Assembly (NCBI RefSeq): GCF_022539315.1
Contig: NC_066326.1
Location: 8,200,601-8,264,600, forward strand
Length of the DNA: 64,000 nt
Direction: 5' to 3'
DNA from: Serinus canaria
Lineage: Eukaryota; Chordata; Aves; Passeriformes; Fringillidae
In this document: positions 1-13,125 of the stretch, in pieces
Layout: every line of letters starts with the position of its first letter
How positions within the stretch are numbered: the first letter of the stretch is position 1
The notes under the pieces: generated by a model
Databases searched by the model: none
Told to the model about the DNA's origin: nothing
The model's input: only the letters and a program-made list of their open reading frames with translations
Translations under genes and position numbers: made by a program

Positions 1-3000
1 AACCTATTTTACTACCTACTTACTAGAGGGTATTGGCTGCCTAAATCCCAGGGAGGCAATCTAGATGGTGAAGTAGCCTTGCAAGGCTGAAAGCCAAAGA
101 AGTATGGAGGGGTGCCTGGGTGAAAAGGCTGACCTGGGGATGTAGCTTCGTCCAGGAGTGTTGTGATCCTGAGCACTGTGGGGAAAGCAGAGCAGGCAGG
201 ATCATCCTGGGAAGGTCTGTTGGTGAGTGAGGGGTCCCCTGAGAAGCACACACAAAATCAAGCTTTGAAGCCCCTGTAGTTCACCTCAAATATGTGGTAT
301 GTGTGATTGCAGACCCTGAAGTCTCCTTGAAATCCTCCTACAGTCAGTGGAGGGAGTGACTCAGAGTATGAGTTACTCCAGAACACATGGATGGAATGTT
401 TTCATCTTCATTTCACAAAGTGTTGCCGAGAGTGAGGATTTGTTCAACAGCAATAAGCAAATTCCCCAGAGAAGAAGAAATACACTCTGACCACTATGGG
501 CTCTTCCTGCACGTCCCAGAGATGTGGTGAGAGAGGTGGAACTCCCCCCTGGAGATGAGGGCATGCTCCCATTCCCCTTCGTGGGGAACTGGCCCTGTGC
601 CAATGCCACAGCACCTGCAGCTGATTTCCTTTGTGCTGTCAGAAAAAGACAAAGAAAGCAAATAAACCAAATCAAACTCCTTAACACGCATGTGTTTTCC
701 TTGGCATGTCATGAATCTTTTTGAGAGTATGGCAAATATTTGTCTAAAGTTAAGAAGATTACTGAGGGAAGTTGTGACTTTGAAACTCACTGCAGCAGGA
801 GCCAGAATACATCACCCTGATTCAGGCACCTCGAGGTTATCTCTGCTCTTGGAGTGGGACATGCACATCTCTCTGCAGCTCTGACCTCTTGGAAAAGAGG
901 CTTTCAGTCAAGCAATGCATGCACCTGCATGAAATTTTTGAATCACTGACTCTATCCTTGATTAAAGTGCTTTTCCTTGATTAAAAATAGCCTTTTTCCA
1001 AATGAGTAATGTTGAATGACAGGCTGTGCACGCAGGATAAGGTTTCCTCCAACATTGTCACCCTGATGACATTGCCATTTCTTAGCCAGGTCTCTGTGTG
1101 ACACATCTCTCATGTGTAGACAGCCCTCTGTAGCCAAGGCCATTAGGAAGCTCCCCACAAAAATCCACCTTCTCTTCCCAGGTGAGGAAGACTACAGAGG
1201 TGCTTCTAACATTCTCTGTTAACTAGGAGGATAATGGGCATGGTGAAAATCTAAACACTTTTCTAGATCCTTGCCTGGATTCAAATCAGGTTGTAAATAG
1301 CAGTTCCCCTAGTCTTTGGCAAGACTTCTTACCCCAGTGGATATTCCTTCAAGTATCTTCTCTATAATGTGCTCACTTTCCAAGAATTTTATCTCAGTTG
1401 GAGCCAAACTGGAAGTCTGTCAAGTTCTGAGCTCTTCAGCGTGCAATCTCCATATTTCACTGAATGGTAAACGTGCTTCCCATGCAAGTGTCGTTCTGCT
1501 TGTGGGCTTGCTTGTCTTTTATATTTTCAAAAGCAAATTTCTTAAGATTCCTTTCATATTTAGTCTTTTTTTTTTTTCTTATCAGAATTGTTAGAAACGA
1601 CAGTTTGCAGAGTTTATTTTAGCCAAGCACATAAACATGTATGCTTAAGGGTTTTACTTAACCTTTATGTGTTTTCACAAAATTCTCTTCATCTAAGTGC
1701 TAAATGGGGTGCAGTTATTCATATGTGAAGTGTGGGGTTCAAGCCTTTCTTCAAAGCACAACAATAAAACTGAAAAAATGTTTGCAGTCACTATGACAAA
1801 GAGTCGACAGGAGGCTAAAGAACCACCACTCTCTAAAACACACTTTTGATAAACTGAGGTTTCCAATGGAATATGTGCTTTGCAGCAATATCAGCAGCTG
1901 TGAGGTAGCAGCATATTTCATGCAGAAGCAGTAAAACAATTGGAGAAGGATTTTCCAGTAGATACTTTAAAAATTGTCTCATATAAAAATGCAGATAATT
2001 TAGGCTTTTTTCCCATCTCCTTAACTAATTCAGGTTTAATGCAGCATGTAAAACCCACCCCAAAATCAGGGATTTCTGATTCATGCAAACACAGATATCT
2101 GCATGATATAGAATCATAAGCAAAGTCAGCAGATGAGAAAATTATAGGATGTGGGTTTTTTCTGCAGTGTTCACTGTAAATTAGAGCAATTAAATTACAG
2201 CAGTTTTGTAGCTGTAATTAAATATGGAGACGGGCCCAGAGATGTGGAAAGCTCTGAACTGTCTGAGCTGCTCAGGCTGGGAGGGGGAGCAGTGGGAAAG
2301 GGGCTTGGAAAGGGTCCTGATCCCACAGCAGCTGCTGGGGCAGAGGGGCCTCCAGCACTGCATTGACACAGAGTCTGGTGGGTGTTTTGTGTGGTCAAGG
2401 GGGATCCTGCTGGGCTTGTTCCCTGCCTTGTTCTTGCCTTTCCTGGGCCCTGAGCAGAACTGGGGGGATCTCAGCTGGGAGACAAGCCCAGGGCTGGGAG
2501 CTGCTGCAGTGATTACCCCCGCCATGATTTTTCCCAGATAGGTGGAACAGGATGTGTAAGGGCATGTAATTCCAGTATCCCTGAGAATCTGCTTTGTGAA
2601 ACTGCTGGGTTTCATCCATTATTCTTTCATTTCACATTGCAAGTCAAGTCAGGACTTGAGGCGCAGCTGAAGGCAAATGGGATGGAGGCAGGAGGCTCAG
2701 ACTGGCAGAGGAGGGCACCTACCAAAAAGCTCACACTCCTTTCAGCAAGGCAGCAGAGAGTGAGGAAAGGCTGGAGCATAGCAGGAGGTGCAGATAATAG
2801 CAGTAAATGCTGCATTTAATCACATTGTGCGGTGGGGTGGAAATGAAGTCTTACTCTGAGGTCATAAGTGAAATACAAAGAGAAGTGGAAGGAAAGAAAG
2901 CACTGGGGGAAAAGAGCAAAGGGGTCAAGACCAGGGGGAGCAGGGCAAAGGGAACAATTCAGGAGTTAAGTTGTAAAAGCAGTAGCAGAGGAGGCTTAGA

Positions 3001-6000
3001 TGGCTGGAAGCCATCACCAGGACCAGGAGGCTCCCACTATCACCAAAGGGCTGGGGAGCCACAGCCTGCTCAGCCCTGGAGTTTTTCCATGGGGTGGAAG
3101 CTTCTTGCAGGGCAAGAAGAGGAGCAGGGGTGTGCTCTGGAGTGTTTTGGTCACACTACTCTGCTGCCATAGGGGAGTTGGAGGAAGCAAGGTGTAGCAG
3201 CAGCCCTGGGATAAAGTTTGTCTCCAGGCTCTGGAAATGGTTGCTACTGGTGAGAAGAAATTAGATTTTCAGCTTCCTCATGGTTCATGTGTTATTCTGA
3301 TGTTGAGATAGCACTCTGAATATTTCACCACAGTGTGATTTAACTATAGAAAAGATGCCTGGATATCCCAAGGTGTGTTGGTAATAATGAACACCAGCAG
3401 CTGGGTAATGCCTAATCTCTGATTCAAACCACTGGCAAAAATTCATTCTTTTTATTTTTTGGTAGCTGCTGGTTTTGATAATACTGTATTTTATAATTGC
3501 TGAGGCAGCTGAGTTTTGTTATGTTGCTGCAGTTTTGTGTAATTACTCTCCATCACTATAATTTTTCTTTTAGTTAAATGCATTGGAGGTTATAAACTCT
3601 TAACTATCAACTATAAATATTCATGGGGAGTGAGAATAGTTCTAACTACCATAAAAGCTTTTTCCCAATAATTTTGGCTAGTGCTCTGTATTTACACAGG
3701 TTGCTTTGCTGATGGTGTTATGGCATAAGTAGAAAAAAAAAAATAATATACATATTACTTCAAGCAACAGGCAGTCATAGACCCAGGTCTCCTATAGTTT
3801 ACTGTGTTGAGAATTCTGGGCTCCTCCACAAAGGGCAAGAAGGAGAGGTCCCCCAATGTGAATGTGCTATAAAACAATATTGTGTTTCCCTTAAGAATTG
3901 CAGTGATAAAAACATAGCCCATTCTGCAGCACTAGCAACTTTAATAAAATAACATAAAGCACAGCTGTCAGGTCTGCCAGCATCTCACACTGGGAGACAT
4001 GAGTGAGAAAATGAACACTTTTCACAAGCACAAATATTCAAAGAGCTCCACTGTTTACATGTAATCAAGACTGACAGTCATAGATTATCGGTGGAAGAGC
4101 ATTTTCTGCTTGAGGTGAAAGAAGAGGATAATTTATCAGGAAGCCCAAGAAGTCAGACATCAGTAATGATCTGCTTGAAGAAGGGCATATCTTAGAAATA
4201 GTGCATTTATTTGTACTGCAAGGCAAGAAGATGTTTGGAGTTATAAACACGAGCCTTGGTGCTTGAGGAATGTTGAGCAGATCCAGTGTGTAATTTGCTG
4301 GGCAGCTGTGATTAGAGACCTGACTAATGTGTGTCACAGTGCTTGTTCAGAATATTAAAAGAAAAATTTTGCATAATAGAGATTGTCTAAAAGAGCTGCT
4401 CATGCTCTCTCATCCTGTTCCCTCCTTTTGGAGTTAGCCAAGCTCTGCTGAGGGCGTTGCTCACCTTCCTGTTGATGCTCAGGATTTAGAGACACTCCTG
4501 TAGTGAGTGCCTTCAAACAGGTTTGCTTTCAGAGAATTTGGGGCTTTCAGAGTTTTGCAGTAAAACATTTTTTCAACAGTGTTACTTTGGTACTATCACA
4601 AGCTAAGTGGCTCTGGGGTGATAATTGTGGATTGCACCTCAGAAATGACTGGCACAATAAGAGTTCTGAGCACAGAGCAGTCCTGGGATCCTATTTAGGG
4701 GTAGATGTAGCAATTTTATACTGAAAAATACTCATCTGTAAGTCAGTTAACAATGAATACCTTGGCTGTGGCAGTGATTTAACACCTCAGGCTGTTGTTT
4801 GACATTCTCAGTGTGCTCACAAAATGTGGAGGCACCATTTCAGTGAGAGAGGCTCGAGATGCCTGCCCTGAGCTCCCATCCAGGCTGGGCTGCTCTGTGT
4901 CCTGGGGCTGTGCACTGCCAGCCAGGGCTGCTGGGCTTCCAGGCAAGTTTCAGGATTCATTGCTGCTCTCCATACATCTGTTTTAACCTCAAAGATTGAT
5001 TATTTTTAAAGGTTAGCTGTTATGTAGCAGAAGAAACCCTCACCTTTGCCAGCTTTGAGAAGTCACTGTGGTCTGTAACTGCACAGTTTTAATTTAGACA
5101 ACAGCCATTGCAGGTTAACCCTCCTTATTACCACTCACTTCAGTTTTTTTTGAATGGGAAAAAAAAAAATCACCACCTACCAGTCACATCCCCACTTCAC
5201 CAGTCTCCACATGGAGCCAGCTCTCACCTGGATTGTGCAGAAATGAGATAGCAAGGGAGAGCAGCAGCCAAATCATGCCACTAAAAGCAATTCTTCTGGG
5301 TTGAACAAGACAACCTTGAGGAACAGGGGCAGCTCTCCCTTGCCTCCCAGCTTTAGCCTGCTATACCTCCTACCAGCATTAGGGTGAATGAGCAAAACTC
5401 TGCTTTTTTTCAGAGAACACCTCTCACCTCAGTCAGATTTACCACCACTTGCCTTGTCCTGGTGCATTCTCTTGTGAGATGTGAGCATTCCCAGTCCATA
5501 GAAAGTACAGGATGATGGGTACTCTTTCCAAGAACTCATTGCCAGGTCAGCTGTGGTACCTCCACACCCTGTGGGTGTGTGCAGAGGGTGACAGCAGACC
5601 CATGGACTCAGGGCATGTGCTGACAGTGTGCACACTGCACCAGTCCCTGCCTTTTAAATTTTTCTCATTCTGTGGCATTATTACAAGATGGATTTATAAC
5701 ATACTTAGTACTAATGTAACAATGAAGATTAGTCTTGTCTGAGTCGAACAGTAATACACTTTAATTTGCCTACAGCTATTGCATTGTATTGGCATGAAAG
5801 GAAATGGTTTTCTAATGCAGCTTCATCTGCTGAGCAGGGGGAAATCTGTGCTGCAGAGTGTAAAGCTACATGGGACTCTAGCTGGCAGCAAAATTCGGAG
5901 TAGGAGAAACATAGCATAAATAAAAGTGTTTGTGAGTTGGAGGGATGCTAACAATGCTAGTATATTGCTAAACATTCCATATCCAGTATTGCACTTTGCT

Positions 6001-7121
6001 TGGAGGTTCATGATGGCTTCATCTTTGTTTTTTCACCACTTCATCTTCTATACTTTATTTTTTCCTAGAATAAGAGGTGTAAATCCATTAGTTTTCAAAA
6101 TTATTTTGTGACATTAACAGGAAGTTGGTATTATGAAGTTCCTTAGAAGCACTGGTGCTGTTAATGCAGTCTGTGCTGTGCTCTAAACCTAGAGAACCAC
6201 TGGAATCTCAGCACTTGATCTGTTAAGTAAATGTTTCTGCTGTCTGGTGTAAATGCTGCCTTCACTTGACAAGTGTCAGGCGTTCCTTGAAGGGACATGT
6301 GCACAAATAGTCACTCAAGTGCCAGTATTTACCCTAATGTGGAGCTCCCTTCTTCAGGAAAGCAGCAAAGCTGTCAGCTGCTCCCTTCTTCTTGAGTGAC
6401 AAAGGAAGAAATTATCATGTCTGGGACAATACCATGTGGCAGTTACTGCTTATGGGATAGAGCAAATTTTTGTGGGCATAGTGTGCCAGTTGGACAAAAA
6501 AATTATATGTTTCTTATACCTTTTTTTCCCAAGAAATCAATTAAATATAATTATGCTTAAAATAACAGGTTTTGTTTCTAGACCAGGGATGTGTCTTGCT
6601 TTCAGCAATGGCAGGCAAGGATTGATAACTTGCATGCAGAGAAGGAATGAAAAAAATATTAATATAAACTGCTGGTAGGAAACAGTTGCAACAGGGCCTT
6701 GTTATCACAACAGGTCTTTGATAGGAAAGGTGGGAAGATGAAAAGACAGAGAGAAAAATTCACAGGAAATAGTGACAAGGTGTCCAGCTCACTCCACTGG
6801 TGCCATGGGTGCTTCAAAGGACCTGAGTGTTTTCCTATTGTTTTACCTGCCAGCTTTGCATCAATTGCCAACAAAGTGTCTGAGCATCAGCCCACAAAGC
6901 TGAGCTGGTCCCTGCCTGTCACTCACCCTGGCACCTGGTGCTGCCCTGGTAAATGCAGCCACTGTCACCACTCTAAACCAGCAACCTTCACCCTTCTTCT
7001 CTTCATCACCAGGTCCATCCATCCTGAAGGCAAATGGAAAAGTTAGATTGATTGCCGTAAATTTGACATTAAAACTGAAAAAATAATAAACTGACTTTTT
7101 TTTCTTTTCTGCCTTAAAAAG
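1..7121. other. Non-coding lead-in, no gene seen
   Basis: I see no convincing exon, RNA gene or full transposon here. The stretch is CpG-poor with ordinary alternation of AT-rich and GC-richer patches. Short homopolymers occur, for example a T run near 1568-1579, an A run near 3734-3743, and a T run then an A run 5144-5169 that could pair as a small hairpin. Open frames here are short and lack domain-like content. If the exon at 7122 is real, this region is probably intron of the same gene and may hide short upstream exons that cannot be picked out by eye. Confidence 0.5.
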
Positions 7122-7223
7122 CTGCAGCGCCACGACAAAGATGATTCCCCTGACAAGTGGAGGACAGAAGAAGAAATGGCAGCTGAAGCAGAAATTCTAA
7201 AGAAGTATTTCCAGGAAAATTAG
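7122..7223 (+). CDS. Candidate terminal coding exon, protein not recognised
   Basis: A pyrimidine-rich tract (about 7094-7114) is followed by AAAAAG, giving an AG acceptor at 7120-7121. From 7122 the frame is open for 33 codons and ends in TAG at 7221-7223; the other two frames carry stops. The peptide begins LQRHDKDD, has a central KWRTEEEM segment and ends KKYFQEN. It is charged, probably helical, and looks like a soluble C-terminal tail. The DNA is purine-rich with GAAGAAG-type motifs, as in many exons. Directly after the stop, AG|GTAATG (GT at 7226-7227) resembles a splice donor, so the transcript may continue into a 3'-UTR exon. I could not assign a family. Openness over 33 codons is weak evidence alone; the call rests on acceptor, composition and the adjoining donor together. 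The CDS here is partial: upstream exons were not found. Confidence 0.5.
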   Translation: MQRHDKDDSPDKWRTEEEMAAEAEILKKYFQEN

Positions 7224-8193
7224 AGGTAATGATCTGAACACTGACTTACTCCTGCAGCACCCAAGCCTTTGCTCAAGCCTCCAGAGGCTTCTTGAAGACA
7301 ACAGGGCAAATATCTAGAATGAAACAAAAGAAAACAAAGTTCTTAGTTTTGTGTTGTTTCTAAAAGGTCACAGCACTCCAACAGTGGCTGAAATGATATG
7401 CTCCTTCTTGATGAAATCAGCAACAAATCCTAGAGCATTTTGTTTCCAGACAAAAATAATGGTGCATCTAGAAATGAGAATCATCAGCTTTTACTTAAGA
7501 GGAGTCTTTAACATAACCTCCCTCTATTTTTAGGACAGAAAACAGCCCTGGTACCTCTACACAGAGCTAAAACTGGTGTGTCTGTGTACAACCACATATG
7601 CATATGCACCTATACATACAAAATTGCATCAGAATTCAGACTATAGAGTGCATAAATCCTAACCTCACCTGTCAAGTATTAAATGATCTGATCAGTTCAA
7701 CTTCCAAAACTAAGCCTGCTGGAAAACTGCCTGTTCTGCTAAATTTTCAACTGACCTTAAAAGAAAAAGAAAGATCTGCAGGAGGAATAGAAAAGAGAAA
7801 ATACTTGGCAAACACTAACATTGGTGCTCTAGAAATTGAGAGTTTTTCATTTTATACCTGGAGTCCCAGGAACCAGATTCTTCCAGCAGAAATGAACTGG
7901 CCCCAGAGATCACTGTGAGTTAGGCTGGGATGTAATGCTGCAGCAAGGATGCCAAATCTCCCTCTCCCCTGCTCCCCATATGCTGTTTGCCATCATCCAG
8001 CACTCTCACTTCTCTGTCATTTCTGGCTGTTTCATGTTTTTCCTCTGAAGAACCAAAATCCCAGAAATAACCCTCCTTTCTCTGTGTGACTCACTGCTTG
8101 CAGCCTGGCTTGAGAAATCTTGAGCTAAACCACACATTGCATGGGTGGCACACTTAGGTGGCAGCTCTCATCTCCTGTGCCATTCAAATGGCA

Positions 8194-8226
8194 AATTCAA
8201 ATGCCATTTGGATGGCATTTTGAATT
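8194..8226. repeat. AT-rich inverted repeat (hairpin)
   Basis: The arm AATTCAAATGCC (8194-8205) is complementary to GGCATTTTGAATT (8214-8226) with one bulged base, leaving an 8-nt loop. The same CAAATGGC/CATTTGG words recur on both sides (8183-8240), so the hairpin may be the core of a larger degenerate palindrome. No transposon family is recognised. Confidence 0.6.
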
Positions 8227-11200
8227 ACTCCATTTGGAGTCCGCAGATTTCCCCTTCCATTTTTTTTTCTTGCATTGTGACCATGCTCTTGTCTTCTCCA
8301 GCCAAAGTAGCTGTGCCAGCCCTTCTGTGGGTGCACAGAAAAAGCCATGGAACACATTTATTCCCATCTGGGAAGGAAATTTCTCCCCAGCAGCTGGGAC
8401 CTCCAGGGTTTGGAGCAGCAGGGTTTGGGCTACATGGTCACATTTCTGCAGAGGCTGCTGGAGTTGCATTAGACACCCACTTTTCACCTTCTCAGAAATA
8501 TGCTGCTGAAATGTGAATTAATCAGGCAGGAAGAGCATATCCTTGGTAATGCATGTGTAAGCACTCTTCTCTAACAGAGGCATTATGTGGTGCTTCATCT
8601 GTGGCCCAGCACCAATGAGTAGTACTTAGGGGAAAATGGCACATCCCTATTCCACTGTGATATTGTTTCCCTTTATTGATCTGGTAGGTTTTGGGGGGAC
8701 TTTTTTTGGTCAGAAATAAATTGGAAATGCATTTTTTCCTAGAGATTCTCAAATGGGTTGGAATTAAATCCCCACATATCAATAAAATGTTCTTTATCTC
8801 TTCTGATACTAAACACAAAGCTGGATAGATGGTATAAATCCTTTCCTCCAAGCAAATTTGTGTGGCTGGACATCTATTTCCATTTATTATGAAAATGAGT
8901 CAGTGTGTGTCTGCATAGATAACCTCTTGATATGTTTCCTTTGATATTAAGGTTATTACCTTTCCTAGAACAAACAGGTAAATTAAATCTTCCTGGCATC
9001 ATTATCATGAGAGTGCCTAGTCCTTCCAACCCTTGATTCCCAACATTAGGCATCACTGTCAATCTCTTGTTCTCAACATTATTTTGCTTCTGGTTTAAGG
9101 CTCTGAATCTGAGATAAAGGTGTATCTATGCATTCTGCATTTCTCAGCCTTTGTCTTCTCTCTTAACCTTGCTTCTAAAGCGATGAAGATTGAAAACTTT
9201 TGGCAAGTTAACAAGGTTATATGCATCCTTCTTTGAAGGTATTTTTATATTTCACCTACAAAGGATTTATTTTGCCATTTGTGGGTTTACCTGAATGACA
9301 CTTGACTTGAGGTTTTTTCATGCAGCTTAGGGAGAGTCAGAAATAACTGAATGGGGGTTCTGCAGCTAATAAATAGCAATTTTTAAGGCCTCATGTATTA
9401 CTTTTGTACTTCATTGTTTTGTTTAAAGAAGGCCAGCTTAGCTAGCTTAGCCTGGGCAGACTGAGCTGTGGTTTAGGGCTTTTCCACCTACCCTTACATT
9501 TAACACAAACTCTTCTCTACCTGCCACAACTCCTGCATAACTGGACTAGGTCCAGTAGCATCTTTCAAATGTGTTTAGAGACTATCTAATCAAGAAGAAC
9601 TTGCAAGAACTTTTTCCTAATAAATACTTGAGTAACGCAAGCAGCTCTTAGTTGTCTCCCTACTTCATTTGCTGGTGCTGATCCTTTCTTGGCTGACTAA
9701 CTACAGTTAAGTGCTTCTACATCAGTCCCCAGATGACCCAAAATATCCACCCACTTGCTTAAGGAAATGAACACATTTAGCCTTGCTAAGTTTCCACCCT
9801 TGAGAAAATGCTTATCTTTAAATATTTTATCTGTGTGTGCAATATCATGAGTGAATTTGTGCTTTGCATGTGTTTCTGGTCTTCCCCTGGGTGTCCCCAT
9901 GCCACTGTATCCCACCTCCTTAGAAGGACTTGTTCTTTCTGCTCACAGAACTGTGTCTGCAGAGCTGAAACTCAGGAGAACTTCATGTGACTCTGGAAGA
10001 GAGAAAGAAAAGGAAATAAAAACTTTCTGGGGGGAAGATATTTAATGTAGCATTTCCTCAGTTAGTCACTCTCCTGTTAGCAGCACCAAGATCTTACTTC
10101 TTTAGACCTTTTTTGGGAGCTGTTTCTCATTCTGTGTTGGCTGTCCACTGGTCAGCTGTGTTTGATAACGTGGTTGCTTTTTGAGGTGGATGCACAGGGA
10201 AAAGGTCCTTACTCAAAGAGCAGGATTTGATGCAGCACCCTAATTTCCAAGCCTATTTTCAGATGTGCCTTTTGAATTTTCTAGCTATGTATAGCTGGGT
10301 GTTTTGATAGTCTGTTTTGAGCATTTTAAATTGCACATGCCAGCAAAAAGGCTAAAGATTAAAAGACTTTAACCTTCAGATAGTATGTGGAAGATGTTTC
10401 TCTTCAAAGGCAGCTTCACTCTGTGTTGTTATTTCTGAAGAAAGAACCAGGCTGCACAAGTTTCAGTAGTTTTCCTATTTTGTGCATAACTGAAGTAATA
10501 CTTTTATGCCATTAGAAAAGTAGTCAGTCTTAAGTACAATGTCAAAATGTCCCTTTGCATAAAGAAGTTGACAGTGATGTTCTGTTGCCAAGCACTTGGA
10601 GTTACAAATATTCAATAGCTTTTAATTGCTTAACAACCTGAATATTTTGTGTCCTGCAACATGCCAAATTCTTGTAGAAATCCCTTCAAATAATGTGTCC
10701 TGCACAGTCTTGCCAGATTTCTGATGTCAACTCTCCCCCTTGTCCCCAGTCTGGCAATGTTTCTGGGTAATATAGACTTTCCAGCCTTTCCAGTATAAGA
10801 GTATAAATACATATAAGAGTATAAATTCTACTCTTCTTTTCCCCCACTCATTTTTGAAAGCACTCATCCTGCCTCACAGCTGCCTGTTCTGCACCAAGAT
10901 CTTGGCATGGTGAAAAAATGCTGTTCTATTGCCTTCAGCAGGGAAATTACCCCTGATAACAGCAGCTGGCCAGGGGGGAATTTAAACTGGCAATTTGACT
11001 TGCATCTGATTTTGCTCCAGCACCTCTGGAGTGTGACAATCTATGCTGCATGCATGAGAGTGAACACCAGAGCAATCCCATCACTTTCCTTAAATTTAGG
11101 CAAGTATACAAAATGACTTGCAACACCCACCTTTGCTTGTTTTACTGTAAGAAAAACCCTCCTATCATTTCTGGTACTTTAAACTGCATAAACCCAGAAA

Positions 11201-13048
11201 GAAATGGCTGTGTCTGTGATCCACAGAGTGCATCTGGGATGCAGTGAGAACAGTCAGCCCCAGAAGATGCTGTGCCTGCACTGTTGTCCCTGGGTGGGCA
11301 CCACAGGCATGGTCAGAGGTATTTTCTGTACTTGGTGCTGCCTGTTGGCTGTGCCATGGGAAATGGGAGCAGGGACAAGGGCTGCAGCAAGCAGAAACCC
11401 TCAGTATTTTCAGAGCCTCACTTGCTAAAGCAGGGCAACCTTTTGGGGGCTCACACTGGAGTTAGAGTCAGGTGGTGCCAGAGCCAGGGCAATTCCCAGA
11501 GGACATGGTCTGGGAGTTGTTTGTGTGTAATCCTGAAGTAAATACACATCCCAGTAATCTGCTATAGATTTCTCTGCGCTCCAGACTTAAGTGCTATTAA
11601 TTATATCCCCCACTCAGAAGCCTCCAAGAAGCATTAATTAGAAAGCAGGAGCTGGCAGTTTGCTTGCCTGTGTGAAACTATTATGACCTGAGAATGAAGT
11701 ATAAGCTTCAAAAGAAACACATTTTATGAAGGTCACCTTGAAAAATATCATAAAAATCTGTCAGAAGAGAATGCAGCACTCCAAGTGTGCATTTCAGTGT
11801 GACATTATGCTTTAAGTAGCTGGAAATAGCAAAAAGAAGATGGATCAGATCATAGGGTCTGTGCTTTTCCACCCAAAATTCTCTTTTTTCTGCAGTAAGT
11901 ACATATAAAGTAATGTTTTTGTCATTTCAATGGGATGCAAGGAAAATTAATTATCAACACAAATCCAACAAACAGAATCTGGCCCTTGCTGGTATTTTTA
12001 AGTGTAAAATATCCATATTCTCTAACTCTGCAGCAGGGAGAGGGTTTATACACAGAAATTACATTATCTCTTCAAGGTGTAAACAGCCAGAAGTGGTACA
12101 GTGACTGTACAGCAGTGACACCCAGACTGGAAAGCTCAGGGCAAAAGGCTTCCCCAAATAAATGTGGTGTGCTAATGCACAGCAGCCTCAGTGTTGAGGT
12201 TGATTATTTTTCTGGTTGAAGCATGTGATTATTTCTTATGAAAACAGAGCTACAGGAGAGCCAGCTAGAGTTATAAATGAAATGTCATCCTCTTGTGGGA
12301 GGCAATGATGTCCCCCTCACACCCATTCCAGGGCTCTGTTTTAAGGCTGGAAGTAGTACTGTCTTGAAAGTTATACATTACTATACAAAGTTATTTCATT
12401 TCCCTATGGGGAGTCATTCATGAATTGCAGACAGCAGTGCTTGGATCCTGTAATTATGGCCACAGTAGAAACATCAGGGCCAGAGACACAGACACGACTG
12501 TACAGCAGAAATGCAAAGCAGCAAATGTGTTACTGTTGGTGAAGAAAGCTGACAGCCAAGTGTTCTCTTAACCTGCACATCCAGCAGCCTGAATGCCCAC
12601 CTGGGCTGCCTGTCAAAATCAGATATTGTCAGTGGGATCAGTTTTTGATTCATTGTTGGCTTTGTGTGTCACGTTGCATGAGAGGAAAACGGGGGAAGCT
12701 GAGCATAAGTGGTGGACATTTGTCTGAGGACCTGGGGTAGAAAAGTTGAGGTGCAGGACCATGCTGAGCTTCAAATAAGGATGACATCAACTGTGACTAG
12801 ATATTTTTACACCCAAACCTGTGCCAAAATGGTGCTAATCTCTTGCCCCCAAAGCTGCCAGAGGATGCTCTTCGTGAGCAGCCAGACCCTCCTCGAAGCA
12901 GATTCACAAAATACTGCCAAGTGATTCACAGGCTGCCATCGAACTGCCAGTCAGGAGGGGCTCACAATGGAAACTGTTGCTCAAAATGCCGTGGGAATGG
13001 GAAACATATGTTTGAGAGAGAGAGACAATCAAACAAAGGAGTGGGTGG

Positions 13049-13125
13049 CCGGGGAATTGCAGCCACAGCAGCAGCAAGAGCCGAGCCTCGCGCGCAGCCC
13101 CGGGGAGCGAGTTCGGGGGCCGTGC
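13049..13125. other. Small CpG-dense patch
   Basis: Eight CpG dinucleotides fall within about 45 bases (13081-13125), with one more at 13050-13051, in surroundings that are strongly CpG-poor. The patch is too short to meet usual CpG-island length criteria. No TATA box, initiator or exon is evident beside it. It could be a remnant island, a GC-rich regulatory element or a fragment of a GC-rich repeat. Confidence 0.4.
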
